Source: Labyrinthula sp. Ha (Eukaryota > Sar > Bigyra > Labyrinthulida > Labyrinthulaceae). Taken from it: a DNA stretch of 64,000 nucleotides. Positions 37,601-45,407 of the stretch are shown one piece after another (positions within the stretch are counted from its first letter, which is position 1; every line of letters begins with the position of its first letter). The notes under the pieces are model-generated. The model worked only from the letters and a program-made list of their open reading frames with translations. It made no database searches and was not told the DNA's origin. The position numbers were made by a program, and so were the translations under genes. The stretch is taken from NCBI GenBank assembly GCA_015227615.1, contig JAALGZ010000002.1:1550001-1614000 (forward strand). Reading direction: 5' to 3'.

Positions 37601-37758
37601 TTTTCTATCTTCCATTGTGTTTGGTTGCAGGTCCAGAGGGAGAAAGTGGGTTGCTTTCTAAATTCTTCGAGCCGAGAGTTGATGCTGCCAAGAAGAAGTT
37701 TGGGTTTAAAAGTGAGGCGGAAGAGATAGATCAAGACTTAGCTGTGCAAAGTTTATGA
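34660..37758 (+). CDS. Patched/Dispatched-like RND-superfamily membrane protein with sterol-sensing domain
   Basis: 1032 residues, intronless, ATG 34660. The layout is that of the eukaryotic RND family. TM1 is at about 60-80, followed by a large acidic lumenal/extracellular domain (81-337). A sterol-sensing-domain-like block of five TMs spans about 340-525. TM7 (574-592) is followed by a second large lumenal domain (600-835). A final block of five TMs spans about 838-990, then a short cytosolic tail. Both halves carry the RND core motif in TM4 and TM10: LGIGSDNALVFFD (408-419) and LGLSVDYSIHL (899-909). The second Asp of the usual GxxxDD is replaced by Asn in the first. The second motif resembles Dispatched and NPC1-like proteins. 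A role in lipid or sterol transport driven by an ion gradient is inferred. It is in tandem with PEX1, 240 bp upstream. Confidence 0.85.
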   Translation: MSRTTFDMNDIVDLDLEAEIAEIDRRNSLVGEEPVAKADFKLSALDKLARSTVLKTKQHCFGILGFIFFVMFVDVVTGWASIQDVEVDDLFVSTSAASESYDALDDIKITSDTARQIAGIERPFRKEEQSLTPLSLIFETTDNSNIFTSKNLKAICEVERVIFGSGRWKKFCLVEEGEVADGETTVCSLSQFSVSARFYGSNVALEACEELLQENIDEKASELKSLGGPNVFFFDAAIIEDDDAISPRTRSLIQQAGPLGEDSTDGEIFTNILSDLGDTQVDYYEEFLYDTEDDLRKFLDLESPFIRSPLFEDATVQGDVKIRVRYFSILLDVRESLGLVGADAALIMISITFVIFLTYKHTGSLYFAITANLATLGSLPVGLFFQSTFLAVDYFIQFHLAVTFLILGIGSDNALVFFDIFKDSPNNWLQNFELEKAVDAAKYNIYGTANFELEVLIHRLAYTMKLAGQSIFNSSLTTISAFFALGLSPVPAVAGFGVLAACTIFALYLWIYFLFPPFLILLENRKQKIEHNVSKINKEAEMKEEEVEEMHVSLLAKFFQKIYVPMFLNADTKILAYACIAALGTMAIALGTQILNLTAPAEAESSFVDGHMFVGFQEDFSLDFAGSTNELFSQTTLMFGVTGIDRGNFRKLNPGNSRGSATFDDSFDLAPRRNQEFLDGICAELAELTCFGDDGEIEKGCTDKENGLLVFADSIDCLLEDFYVYVEDMYNLTKEETMDLGDDDATTFYEYLEDFSITLDDASQVAFNDGKIAFYGIQFGLTLQTLRPLEEKEPVFDLLFDYVNEKRQEAPEGLKTVRVSNFDDLFSQTEKGLVRGLFTGIGTSLPFIYLVLLYGTDNFYLATYALITILFILFATLGTIDVIGWSLGVAEAVAGSLCLGLSVDYSIHLGSIFAVVGLEGYHSREDRFRLTALRIGPTIVAAFIATAGAAMVMLFCQILFFFKLGALIVLTVVNSVIYALLFYLPLCLVAGPEGESGLLSKFFEPRVDAAKKKFGFKSEAEEIDQDLAVQSL

Positions 37759-37816
37759 TCTAAGTTAGTTTGTACTGTTAGCTCTACTCTGTGCGCTAGC
37801 CTCTAGATTTAGTTTT

Positions 37817-37822
37817 AATAAA
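37817..37822 (+). terminator. Candidate polyadenylation signal AATAAA
   Basis: AATAAA lies 59 nt after the Patched-like stop codon, within the 240-bp gap before PEX1 and at a usual place for a poly(A) signal. Confidence 0.4.
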
Positions 37823-37928
37823 GGGTAGCTGTTTCATATCCCATATCACTCTGCCACGTCATTAGGTCAAGTAATCCTCTGATTAGGCACGTTTAACGAG
37901 ATAACGACACCTTTTCCAGAACCATTTT

Positions 37929-37937
37929 GCCCAAATA
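37929..37937 (+). promoter_or_regulatory. GCCCAAATA motif upstream of PEX1
   Basis: GCCCAAATA starts 70 nt before the PEX1 ATG, in the same orientation and at about the same distance as the GCCCAAAAT copies before other genes. Confidence 0.4.
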
Positions 37938-37998
37938 TATCTCTCGTTAAGCATGCCAAACTCTGGGAAATTAAGAATTCCAAAATTTCAAAGAAAGG

Positions 37999-40900
37999 AT
38001 GGATCCAATATATCATGGTTATCTACCCGTCAAACTCTTCCAAGCTTCACATAATTTTATACTGTTACCAACAAATTTTCTTCGCTCAATATCTAATATT
38101 AACTCGGATTTTACTAACTCTTCTTTGACAATACGACTTGGATATAAATACAAGAACACGAACAAAGAGTTTTTTACTTCGTGGAATCCAACTGTACAAA
38201 AAACTTCGGTAGGAAGAAGGACAAAGAAAAACTTAAATTTGAGCAATAATGTTGCATCTACAGTATCCCAATATTCCACATATTTATTTCTTCCAAAGCA
38301 TCTTGCAAAGGAACTCTTGAGAGAACCAGATAATGAAATTAAAGATGAAGAACATCTCGATCTTAGCTATTTCGATTCCACAATATTTTCGGTCTCTATT
38401 ATTACAGCGAGTATAGCAACTAAATCTGTGCTCTCATGTGTTGATGAAAAATCTTGGGATTTGGTTTCCCAAAATGCTGAAGTGGTTGAGGATAACTTAC
38501 TAACTCAAATAAATGTTATTCAACCTCAACAAATATTTCAGATTTTTGTTGCTGACCAAACCATTAGGCTTAAGGTAGATAAATTATTTGTTGATGAAGT
38601 TGAAGTAGTTTTTGGTCCCGTCAAACTTGCAAGGAATTCTGAGCTTGAAATTGTTCCTTTTGTGAAACCATTAAGTGACTTAGACTATACGGAAATTGGC
38701 GAACCCAGGGCTCGAAAGGAATGTGTTTTGAAGGTTCAAGAGTATCTTGCTTTTAAGGATAAAAAGGAGGACTTTATTTCTATAAATAGAAACACCTTTA
38801 GTAAAATAAATGAAGATTTTTTTCATGGAAATTTGAGAATTGGAGAGGGTAATATTATCTATGATGGAGAATTTCCCGCTGCATTTTCTGTTCTTTCTAT
38901 CGAGGACTTCTCGCTTTATTCTAAAATTCATTTCTCATGGGGAATAATAAAAAATAAGATTTCTGGAACTACACTGCAGAAAGAAAGAGAAAGGTTCTCT
39001 AAGCAACTCCCGAGAGGCATGTTATCACTTTTAAAGATCTCAGATGATTGTTCTGATGGTTGTATTCTCGTGAATACTCTTCTGACAAGTAGATTCTTGT
39101 TAAATCATTTGGATTCTTATGTTTTATCCTTGGAACACGGAAAAGAGGTTTCAAAAGTATCTTTGATTAACCTTGAGGTATATTCCTGTGTTCGTATCAA
39201 AGATGAAGTGTTCTTGGAAAAGTTTGCCTCTGCTCTAAGCAATCTAATGGAGTACACTGGCACTGGTATTTTCATTCTCGACGAGCAATCCTTTTGGTTT
39301 GATCAGGTAGTTTATACAGTTAGTCTACAGAGTGCAACAAACCTTTCAGACTTAAAAACTCATTATATAAAAATAACTCCAGCATTACTGCCAAGTTTAG
39401 CTAAGATGCTGAAAGTAGCTAAGGTTGTATCCCATCCAAAATCTAGGTTAGAATCCTTTGTTGAGAGTGGACTTCCTGGAAGGAAAATCATCTCTGAAAG
39501 TTTCCAAAATTTTGTCTTGTCCACCGAAATCAACCCTACTAGAAACTTTATCCTTCGCAACTTCAAATTCTTGTATATTTATGGAAAAAGGTTTTCAGGA
39601 AAAACTACTTTCGTGAAGTACATATCCATGAAATATAAATGGGCTTCCGCGTTTTTGTTTAAGTATATTTATATTGATTGCCTTTCTCTGAGTCTAGCCA
39701 AACGGAGTATCGTAAAATCAAAATTTGAGAGCATTTTTAGTAAGTGCAACAAAGGTGAAAGGCTAATAGTGGTTTTTGATAATTTAGATGCGCTAGTTCC
39801 AAACTCTTTTGACAATAATTATGACCCTCAAACTCTGTGGCTTGTTGAATTATTGACAACCCTAATAAAAAGCTATCGGAATTTGAATAATCAGAGTAAC
39901 ACACTTTCTCATTTAGATAACACAGGTAGAGATAAGGGTGAATCTGTGTTCATCGCAACAGGTACCCAAAAAGATAGCATTCACCCAAGCCTGCTTGAGA
40001 TTGATACGTTCTCTGCAAAGATAGAATTGAATAGCCTAAGTGTTGAAGAAAGGATAGAAATTCTGAGTTTTTTTTTGGGGAAAGCTGATTGTGTGATAGA
40101 TGAAATTGATGACCTGGCGCTGCTTTTGGATGGTTACCAACCTGGAGACATAGAAAATTTGGTTGAAAAAGGTCGTCTTAGATATTCTGAACCATCAGCC
40201 ACTGATCTCATTAAAGTGGTAGAAGATTTCACGCCTGTAAATCTTGCAAATATTGCAACTGAAAAGAAAGGACTTGGAGAAAATGTGGAATGGGAAGACA
40301 TTGGTGGATTAAACCTGGTAAAAGAAAATTTAAAAGAAGCCTTGGAACAACCTCTTATTTTTTCTAGACTCTACAAGTCATTACCAATCAAAAATTCTTC
40401 GGGTCTGCTCTTATATGGCTTCCCAGGAGGTGGTAAAACCCTGTTGGCTAAGGCTCTGCCAAAAGCACTACCCAACCTAAACTTCATTTTTGTGAAAGGA
40501 CCTGAGGTACTTGACAAGTATATTGGAGCTAGTGAACAGAATGTTAGAGATTTGTTTGGAAGAGCTGCCTCTGCTGCTCCATCAGTCCTGTTTTTTGATG
40601 AGTTCGAGTCTCTGGCCCCCAAGCGTGGGGCAGATTCAACCGGTGTAACAGATCGAGTGGTTAATCAACTGTTGACTTTTCTTGATGGTGTAGAAGCAGA
40701 AGCCCGTGATGGTGTTTTTGTCATGGCCGCAAGCTCTCGCCCTGATATGCTTGACCCCGCTTTATTGCGACCCGGTCGTTTAGAAAATCACCTTCTTGTG
40801 GATCTTCCGAATGATGAAGAAAGGCTAGATATATTGAGAACTCTCTTCAAGGGTCAACAAAGTATTGTAGAAGGTATTGATATCAAAAAACTTAACGGGT

Positions 40901-41184
40901 ATTCTGGGGCAGATTTGAAAGGTATTGTATCTACTGCCCAGGTTCTTGCTGTAAAACGATTTCTTAAAGGAAAGGACTCTTATGAAGCTGGAAGTAAGAA
41001 AGTTACAATCTCAAGAGCAGATGTCGAGAAGGCTATTTCCGAAAGCAAGCCTTCAATATCGGAGCGAGAACGGGAAAACTTTCGGCAGATCTATAAGAGA
41101 TTCTCTGGAGAGCGAGAAGCAGATTTTGAATCAATATCTGGTTTTGATATAGGAAAAGGTGGTGAAAGAGTCGCGCTTAAATAG
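37999..41184 (+). CDS. PEX1: Peroxisome biogenesis AAA+ ATPase PEX1
   Basis: 1061 residues, intronless, ATG 37999. PEX1 with PEX6 forms a hetero-hexameric AAA+ motor that pulls ubiquitinated PEX5 from the peroxisome membrane. Residues 1-210 occupy the place of the PEX1 N-domain. The D1 ATPase (~500-740) keeps a Walker A (GKRFSGKT, 529-536), but its Walker B region reads LIVVFDNLDAL, with Asn where active AAA domains have Glu. This is expected of PEX1 D1. The D2 ATPase (~765-1045) is well preserved: EDIGGL, Walker A GFPGGGKT (807-814), Walker B VLFFDEFE (D867, E868), and the second region of homology with STGVTDRVVNQLL, then SSRPDMLDPALLRPGRLEN (R924, R927). STGVTDRVVNQLLT followed by SRPD is characteristic of PEX1 within the family. 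The organism therefore probably has peroxisomes. The 3' end faces the next gene, 156 bp away. Confidence 0.93.
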   Translation: MDPIYHGYLPVKLFQASHNFILLPTNFLRSISNINSDFTNSSLTIRLGYKYKNTNKEFFTSWNPTVQKTSVGRRTKKNLNLSNNVASTVSQYSTYLFLPKHLAKELLREPDNEIKDEEHLDLSYFDSTIFSVSIITASIATKSVLSCVDEKSWDLVSQNAEVVEDNLLTQINVIQPQQIFQIFVADQTIRLKVDKLFVDEVEVVFGPVKLARNSELEIVPFVKPLSDLDYTEIGEPRARKECVLKVQEYLAFKDKKEDFISINRNTFSKINEDFFHGNLRIGEGNIIYDGEFPAAFSVLSIEDFSLYSKIHFSWGIIKNKISGTTLQKERERFSKQLPRGMLSLLKISDDCSDGCILVNTLLTSRFLLNHLDSYVLSLEHGKEVSKVSLINLEVYSCVRIKDEVFLEKFASALSNLMEYTGTGIFILDEQSFWFDQVVYTVSLQSATNLSDLKTHYIKITPALLPSLAKMLKVAKVVSHPKSRLESFVESGLPGRKIISESFQNFVLSTEINPTRNFILRNFKFLYIYGKRFSGKTTFVKYISMKYKWASAFLFKYIYIDCLSLSLAKRSIVKSKFESIFSKCNKGERLIVVFDNLDALVPNSFDNNYDPQTLWLVELLTTLIKSYRNLNNQSNTLSHLDNTGRDKGESVFIATGTQKDSIHPSLLEIDTFSAKIELNSLSVEERIEILSFFLGKADCVIDEIDDLALLLDGYQPGDIENLVEKGRLRYSEPSATDLIKVVEDFTPVNLANIATEKKGLGENVEWEDIGGLNLVKENLKEALEQPLIFSRLYKSLPIKNSSGLLLYGFPGGGKTLLAKALPKALPNLNFIFVKGPEVLDKYIGASEQNVRDLFGRAASAAPSVLFFDEFESLAPKRGADSTGVTDRVVNQLLTFLDGVEAEARDGVFVMAASSRPDMLDPALLRPGRLENHLLVDLPNDEERLDILRTLFKGQQSIVEGIDIKKLNGYSGADLKGIVSTAQVLAVKRFLKGKDSYEAGSKKVTISRADVEKAISESKPSISERERENFRQIYKRFSGEREADFESISGFDIGKGGERVALK

Positions 41185-41340
41185 CTTAATCAAACTCTAT
41201 CATATGCTCACAGAAAACGTTAGATAAAATATGGACATGTTTCTACAATGTAACCTCTAGATTCAATCTACGGAAAATACATCAAAGTCTCAGAAAACTA
41301 ACTATTTCATACTGAATCTATCAACACCAAAGGTTGCAAA

Positions 41341-43629
41341 TTATATTAAATGCTTTAGGAAAGATTTGAAATCTTGTTCTCCAAGGAACTCTATTATTCC
41401 ATTTCCTGCTGACACATTACCATCAGTCAATCGAAAAGTAACACTTGATTCATTGTCCTCCAAATCAGTGTCCGCTTTGAAATCCACTGGAACTCTATGC
41501 ATATTCACCACAAACTTATTAAATGTAGAGAATTTGTAACGGTCAATAAGTTCCCCATGGAAAAAATGGCCTAGCAAATCGCAGGAATCCATCAAACTTA
41601 AGGAGACCTGCAACCTATGTTTGTTGAACGCTTCGAGTTTCACGCTTTTTTGAGTATCGTATGACGCGTAATATTTTCGTATTTTTTCAGCGTTATTGAA
41701 AAAAGGTTTCTTATAGTTTTGAGCGAAAAACAGTAAATTTCTATCAAATGGAAACATGTTGGAGTATAGCACACTTGAGGAAAAGGAACCTGTTTCAACA
41801 CCCTCAGCTGCAAAAATTGCATCGGATTTCAACAACTTGCAATCATACTCTTTGATACTAAAATCCAACCACATCTTCTTTTTAGCAAGATGTTTAAGTC
41901 GATCCCATACTCTAAATAAAAACATTTTAATCCGTTCATTCTCAAAAGCAACAAGGTAGAAGTATGGATCTAATTCATCATAACTAAGATCCTGGAATCT
42001 CTTGCTCCACAACAAAAGGTTGGATAAGGTCATTACTGGCAGAACACCTTCATCCTTGGGGAGATTCAGAAATAGCATCTGTAATAAAAGGGCTTCTTCA
42101 TGGGAGACACGCAAAGCTTGTCTTGCTTTGAACGCAACTTTCGTTGGATGGGATAAATCCGCTTTCCATAGGTCAGTACAAATTTCTGCAGCCATGCTAA
42201 GATTAACAGTGGCTGTAGACTCACTCTTAAATTTCAGTGAATTAACCTTACTGAGGAAAAAAGTCCTCATGTAGTTCTTTAGCTTTTTAGGGATAATTCT
42301 ATTCACCACAAATGCTTGTACAATTGAGAAAAATGCTGATTTTTTTCCATGAACATGAATCCGCTTTTTCAAATTCATATCAAACTTTGATTTCTCAAGA
42401 ACAAACTTACCTTTTTGTTGCTTGTATAAGAGACCAACTCGCATTTCTCCAGAGATATCAAAACGTTTAATTTTTGTTCCCATAATTTTAGTTCCATGAA
42501 ACGATATGTCTATTTTTACATCAGGGCTAAATATTTTAATCTTTTCTTTTTTTGATTTTGTGCTAATACACGCAACATCGAAAACCCCACTGATTTCGTT
42601 TATAAACAGACTTCTAGAATTTAAAAACTTCACAGTTCCTCCAGATAAATTGTATTTCTCAGAAAGCAAACCTTCACCCAATAGCTCAACTTCGTAAATT
42701 CTGAGATCCTTCTTCAAGCTCTGTAGCAATCCCTTTGAAGAAGGCGAGCCAATTTCTGACCTTGCATCAATATCATCTTCTCCATTCTTAGAGTTACTAG
42801 ATTTCTGACTCATAAAACTCATTGTTCTAAATTGGTTCCTAACAGTTTTAAATCTAAGACCTCTATTTTTTGACTGCAATGTTTTTATCCTAGTCTTCAA
42901 AGAATCCAGCTTCTTACCTGCTTTTTCTTGTTTTTCTTTCATTATTTCCTTCTGGGCCTTTGTCAATTCCTTCTCTTTCGCTTCTATTCGTGATTGAAGC
43001 ACTTCATATATATCAGGACAGCCAATATCCAAAAATTGCTTCGTTTTTTCTTTAACATAATCTTTTATCGTATTAATGTGAGACCTAAACTCAGTGCTTG
43101 AAATGTAAGCATGCGACATATCTCCTATTGGCTGTGGAAATATAGCATTCCTTACTTCAAGAAGTTGGAGTTCATCCGAAAAAAAGTCAACCTTGAAATC
43201 AAACGAAGGTTTTTCATACACTTTCTCTGTAATAACAGCATTTAACATCTCACTAATTTCATCATTCGCATCATCGAGTTCATCCTGTCGAGTTGAGTTG
43301 TAGATGTGTCGAAGAACTTTCAGTGTATCGTCATAAAGAACGTATTGTTGGTTAACAAACCATCCAACTGGGTCAGTAAATTGCCCAAGTTTGTCGAAGT
43401 CATCCATTTGCTTTATATTTTTTCTAAATGGGTGATTTGCTTCGCTCTCATTTTCTTCCTCAAAAACGTCGTCTTCTAGATCATACTCCCCGTTGAATGG
43501 ATTTGAAAAAACACTTTCTTGGCCAACTGTGAGAAAGCTTACTCTGGAACTGTTAGCAGTGTCACTATATGCAGTAGAGTTTGACTTTTCATATAGAATG
43601 TCTTCTAATTTCTTTACTTTCTTACTCAT
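41341..43629 (-). CDS. Unknown 762-residue protein with coiled coil and possible TULIP-like lipid-binding domain
   Basis: 762 residues from ATG 43629; the frame upstream to 43656 has only GTG. Family not recognised. The first ~120 residues are acidic and Ser-rich. A charged coiled coil spans about 213-255 (EAKEKELTKAQKEIMKEK...). A Ser-rich linker to ~300 is followed by a long beta-rich part (about 306-440). This contains alternating strands such as KIDISFHGTKIMGTKIKRF and RVGLLYKQQKGKFVLEK and then a helix (IIPKKLKNYMRTFFL). This alternation recalls BPI/TULIP tubular lipid-binding domains, but the call is weak. The C-terminal ~300 residues look globular and helical. There is no transmembrane segment and no signal peptide. 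The gene is convergent with PEX1, and a GCCCAAAAT motif lies 94 nt upstream. Confidence 0.75.
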   Translation of the reverse strand: MSKKVKKLEDILYEKSNSTAYSDTANSSRVSFLTVGQESVFSNPFNGEYDLEDDVFEEENESEANHPFRKNIKQMDDFDKLGQFTDPVGWFVNQQYVLYDDTLKVLRHIYNSTRQDELDDANDEISEMLNAVITEKVYEKPSFDFKVDFFSDELQLLEVRNAIFPQPIGDMSHAYISSTEFRSHINTIKDYVKEKTKQFLDIGCPDIYEVLQSRIEAKEKELTKAQKEIMKEKQEKAGKKLDSLKTRIKTLQSKNRGLRFKTVRNQFRTMSFMSQKSSNSKNGEDDIDARSEIGSPSSKGLLQSLKKDLRIYEVELLGEGLLSEKYNLSGGTVKFLNSRSLFINEISGVFDVACISTKSKKEKIKIFSPDVKIDISFHGTKIMGTKIKRFDISGEMRVGLLYKQQKGKFVLEKSKFDMNLKKRIHVHGKKSAFFSIVQAFVVNRIIPKKLKNYMRTFFLSKVNSLKFKSESTATVNLSMAAEICTDLWKADLSHPTKVAFKARQALRVSHEEALLLQMLFLNLPKDEGVLPVMTLSNLLLWSKRFQDLSYDELDPYFYLVAFENERIKMFLFRVWDRLKHLAKKKMWLDFSIKEYDCKLLKSDAIFAAEGVETGSFSSSVLYSNMFPFDRNLLFFAQNYKKPFFNNAEKIRKYYASYDTQKSVKLEAFNKHRLQVSLSLMDSCDLLGHFFHGELIDRYKFSTFNKFVVNMHRVPVDFKADTDLEDNESSVTFRLTDGNVSAGNGIIEFLGEQDFKSFLKHLI

Positions 43630-43722
43630 TCTTCTTCGACTGATGTAAAACTGCACTGAATTTTTGATTTAAAACCGATGTCCTTATTGGCCATCGCTTA
43701 TCTCCGGTTTAACTTGCGTAAA

Positions 43723-43731
43723 ATTTTGGGC
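43723..43731 (-). promoter_or_regulatory. GCCCAAAAT motif upstream of the 762-residue gene
   Basis: ATTTTGGGC on the plus strand (GCCCAAAAT toward the gene), 94 nt before the start codon. It is in the same gene-relative orientation as the copies before other genes. Confidence 0.4.
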
Positions 43732-43869
43732 TGATCAAAATTACATCAAAAACGAAGGAAAAACGCAAACTCTTGAACAATACTGCCTGAACATACCTAA
43801 GAGAAATTATGGAATATGAGAAATAATACGAAGACGTAAAGACCTGTTCAACTCTGAGTGTAAATACCC

Positions 43870-45200
43870 TCTCGCATATTCTAATGAAGAATCAAGGCAT
43901 GCGAACCAGCTTAGACAACGACTAAAACTAGTCTGCATCAATACAGGTGGTGTTAACTCCACAAAGTCACTTAATCTCACTCACCTCAAGGACGAACATC
44001 TTGACTGGCTAAGAACTACATAAGTATGGCTTTGAAAAACAGAAGGAAAGGACCTCTGGAAGCCAAGCTGCGAACAGGTGGTTCTTGTCAAAACTGGCTG
44101 CCAAAGCTGAAGGTGTAGCCAACTCCCTAACTGAAAAACTTCCCTCGCAATTTGCCGATGCTAAGGCTTGGAGTGATAGGACACAGGAAACCCACTATTT
44201 TCAGAACAAAAATACTGTAATGATTTATTGTAAACTTAGCATTTAGGATGAATACAAACAACAACTAGAACCAGCGGTAAAGCAAGTCAAGTATGGCAAC
44301 AGGATCCACGATTAAAATGCTCCGTGAAGTAAATAGCCAGAAGCTCAATAATTCCATAAAACCAAAATATGCATTAGAGAAGACACCAACTGGATATCCA
44401 AATTTAAGTCATAGCAAAAAGGACATAGTCTCACACCACCTGAAGCCAGAAGAAAACCGAGCTACCCAGCGTCCTCCGACACCAATCAAGGCACTAAACA
44501 TCTATGATGCATATGACAGCAATATCGTAGTAAACACCTTCAAATCTTGTTGAAGTTTCCTAGGCAACCCCAATACCATCTTCCAGACCCGGCTCAACCT
44601 CCAAAGAAAGCCCAGACAAAGCATTCGGAGCCCCTTGAATCCACTTGCACGATATCTGTCATGTGTTGTTTTCTGATTATGTTTTGAATTGGATTTTGGG
44701 CAATTATCAATCCCCTTGATAGAAACATTATCAATGACCACTGACATTTCTTGATCCTGTAACAAGACCCCAAAAAAATGGAAATATAGAGTACGTGTGT
44801 AACTAGGCGATAGGATCACCTGTATCGCAAAAATTTATGTCAGATGGCCCTGTCAACTCCTTAAGCATCATTATCATCATATTGCGGGGTAAGGATCCGA
44901 GAATCATAAACTTCCTAGAAGCAAAGAAACTTGACCAAGCCTATGAACAGCAAATTGCCAAAGAACTAGATAGCCATGAATCTATGCCACACATCTATTA
45001 GCCACCAAACCACGAACCACCCAATTTCATAATGTTGAGAAGAAACCATTGATATGCCGGGCATATGGTTATGAGCGTAAGAAAACTACCTGAAGCTTGC
45101 AAAAGAAAGAAGTACGACATCTCCCGAGGGAATCATCCTAGTGGACAAAATGAAAGAGGCATTGGGGCTCTCTGGATATAACAAGCGAATCGAATACACT
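43870..45200 (+). mobile_element. Fossil Gag-like region of an LTR retroelement
   Basis: A patch with coding-like composition inside AT-rich DNA. The best-preserved part, around 44.85-45.0 kb, reads like the end of a Gag capsid domain (LRGKDPRIINFLEAKKLDQA, then YEQQIAKEL). This matches the general pattern of Ty3/gypsy- and copia-type Gag proteins. An earlier part near 44.0-44.2 kb is also protein-like. The region is broken in many places and looks old. No pol, no long terminal repeats and no target duplications were recognised, so family and ends are uncertain. Confidence 0.35.
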
Positions 45201-45358
45201 TAACCAGAACTCGAACATAAAAAAAAACACTCTTAACGTGAAAACTCCACAGACTTTTCCGCAATATAAAACGAATGCAAAATTAACTAACTTAGCAATC
45301 ACACCCATCCAAAAACTTAGAATCACAAGATTCTCAAACCTACTTAGTAGACCTCTCT

Positions 45359-45407
45359 AATACAATACAATGCATTATAATACAATACAATGTATTAGAA
45401 TACAATG
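45359..45407 (+). repeat. Short tandem repeat of AATACAATACAATG
   Basis: AATACAATACAATG occurs at 45359-45372 and 45379-45392, with a 20-bp period, followed by a partial third copy (GAATACAATG, 45398-45407). The spacer CATTATA makes the block partly palindromic with neighbouring ATTGTATT-type sequence. Confidence 0.7.
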
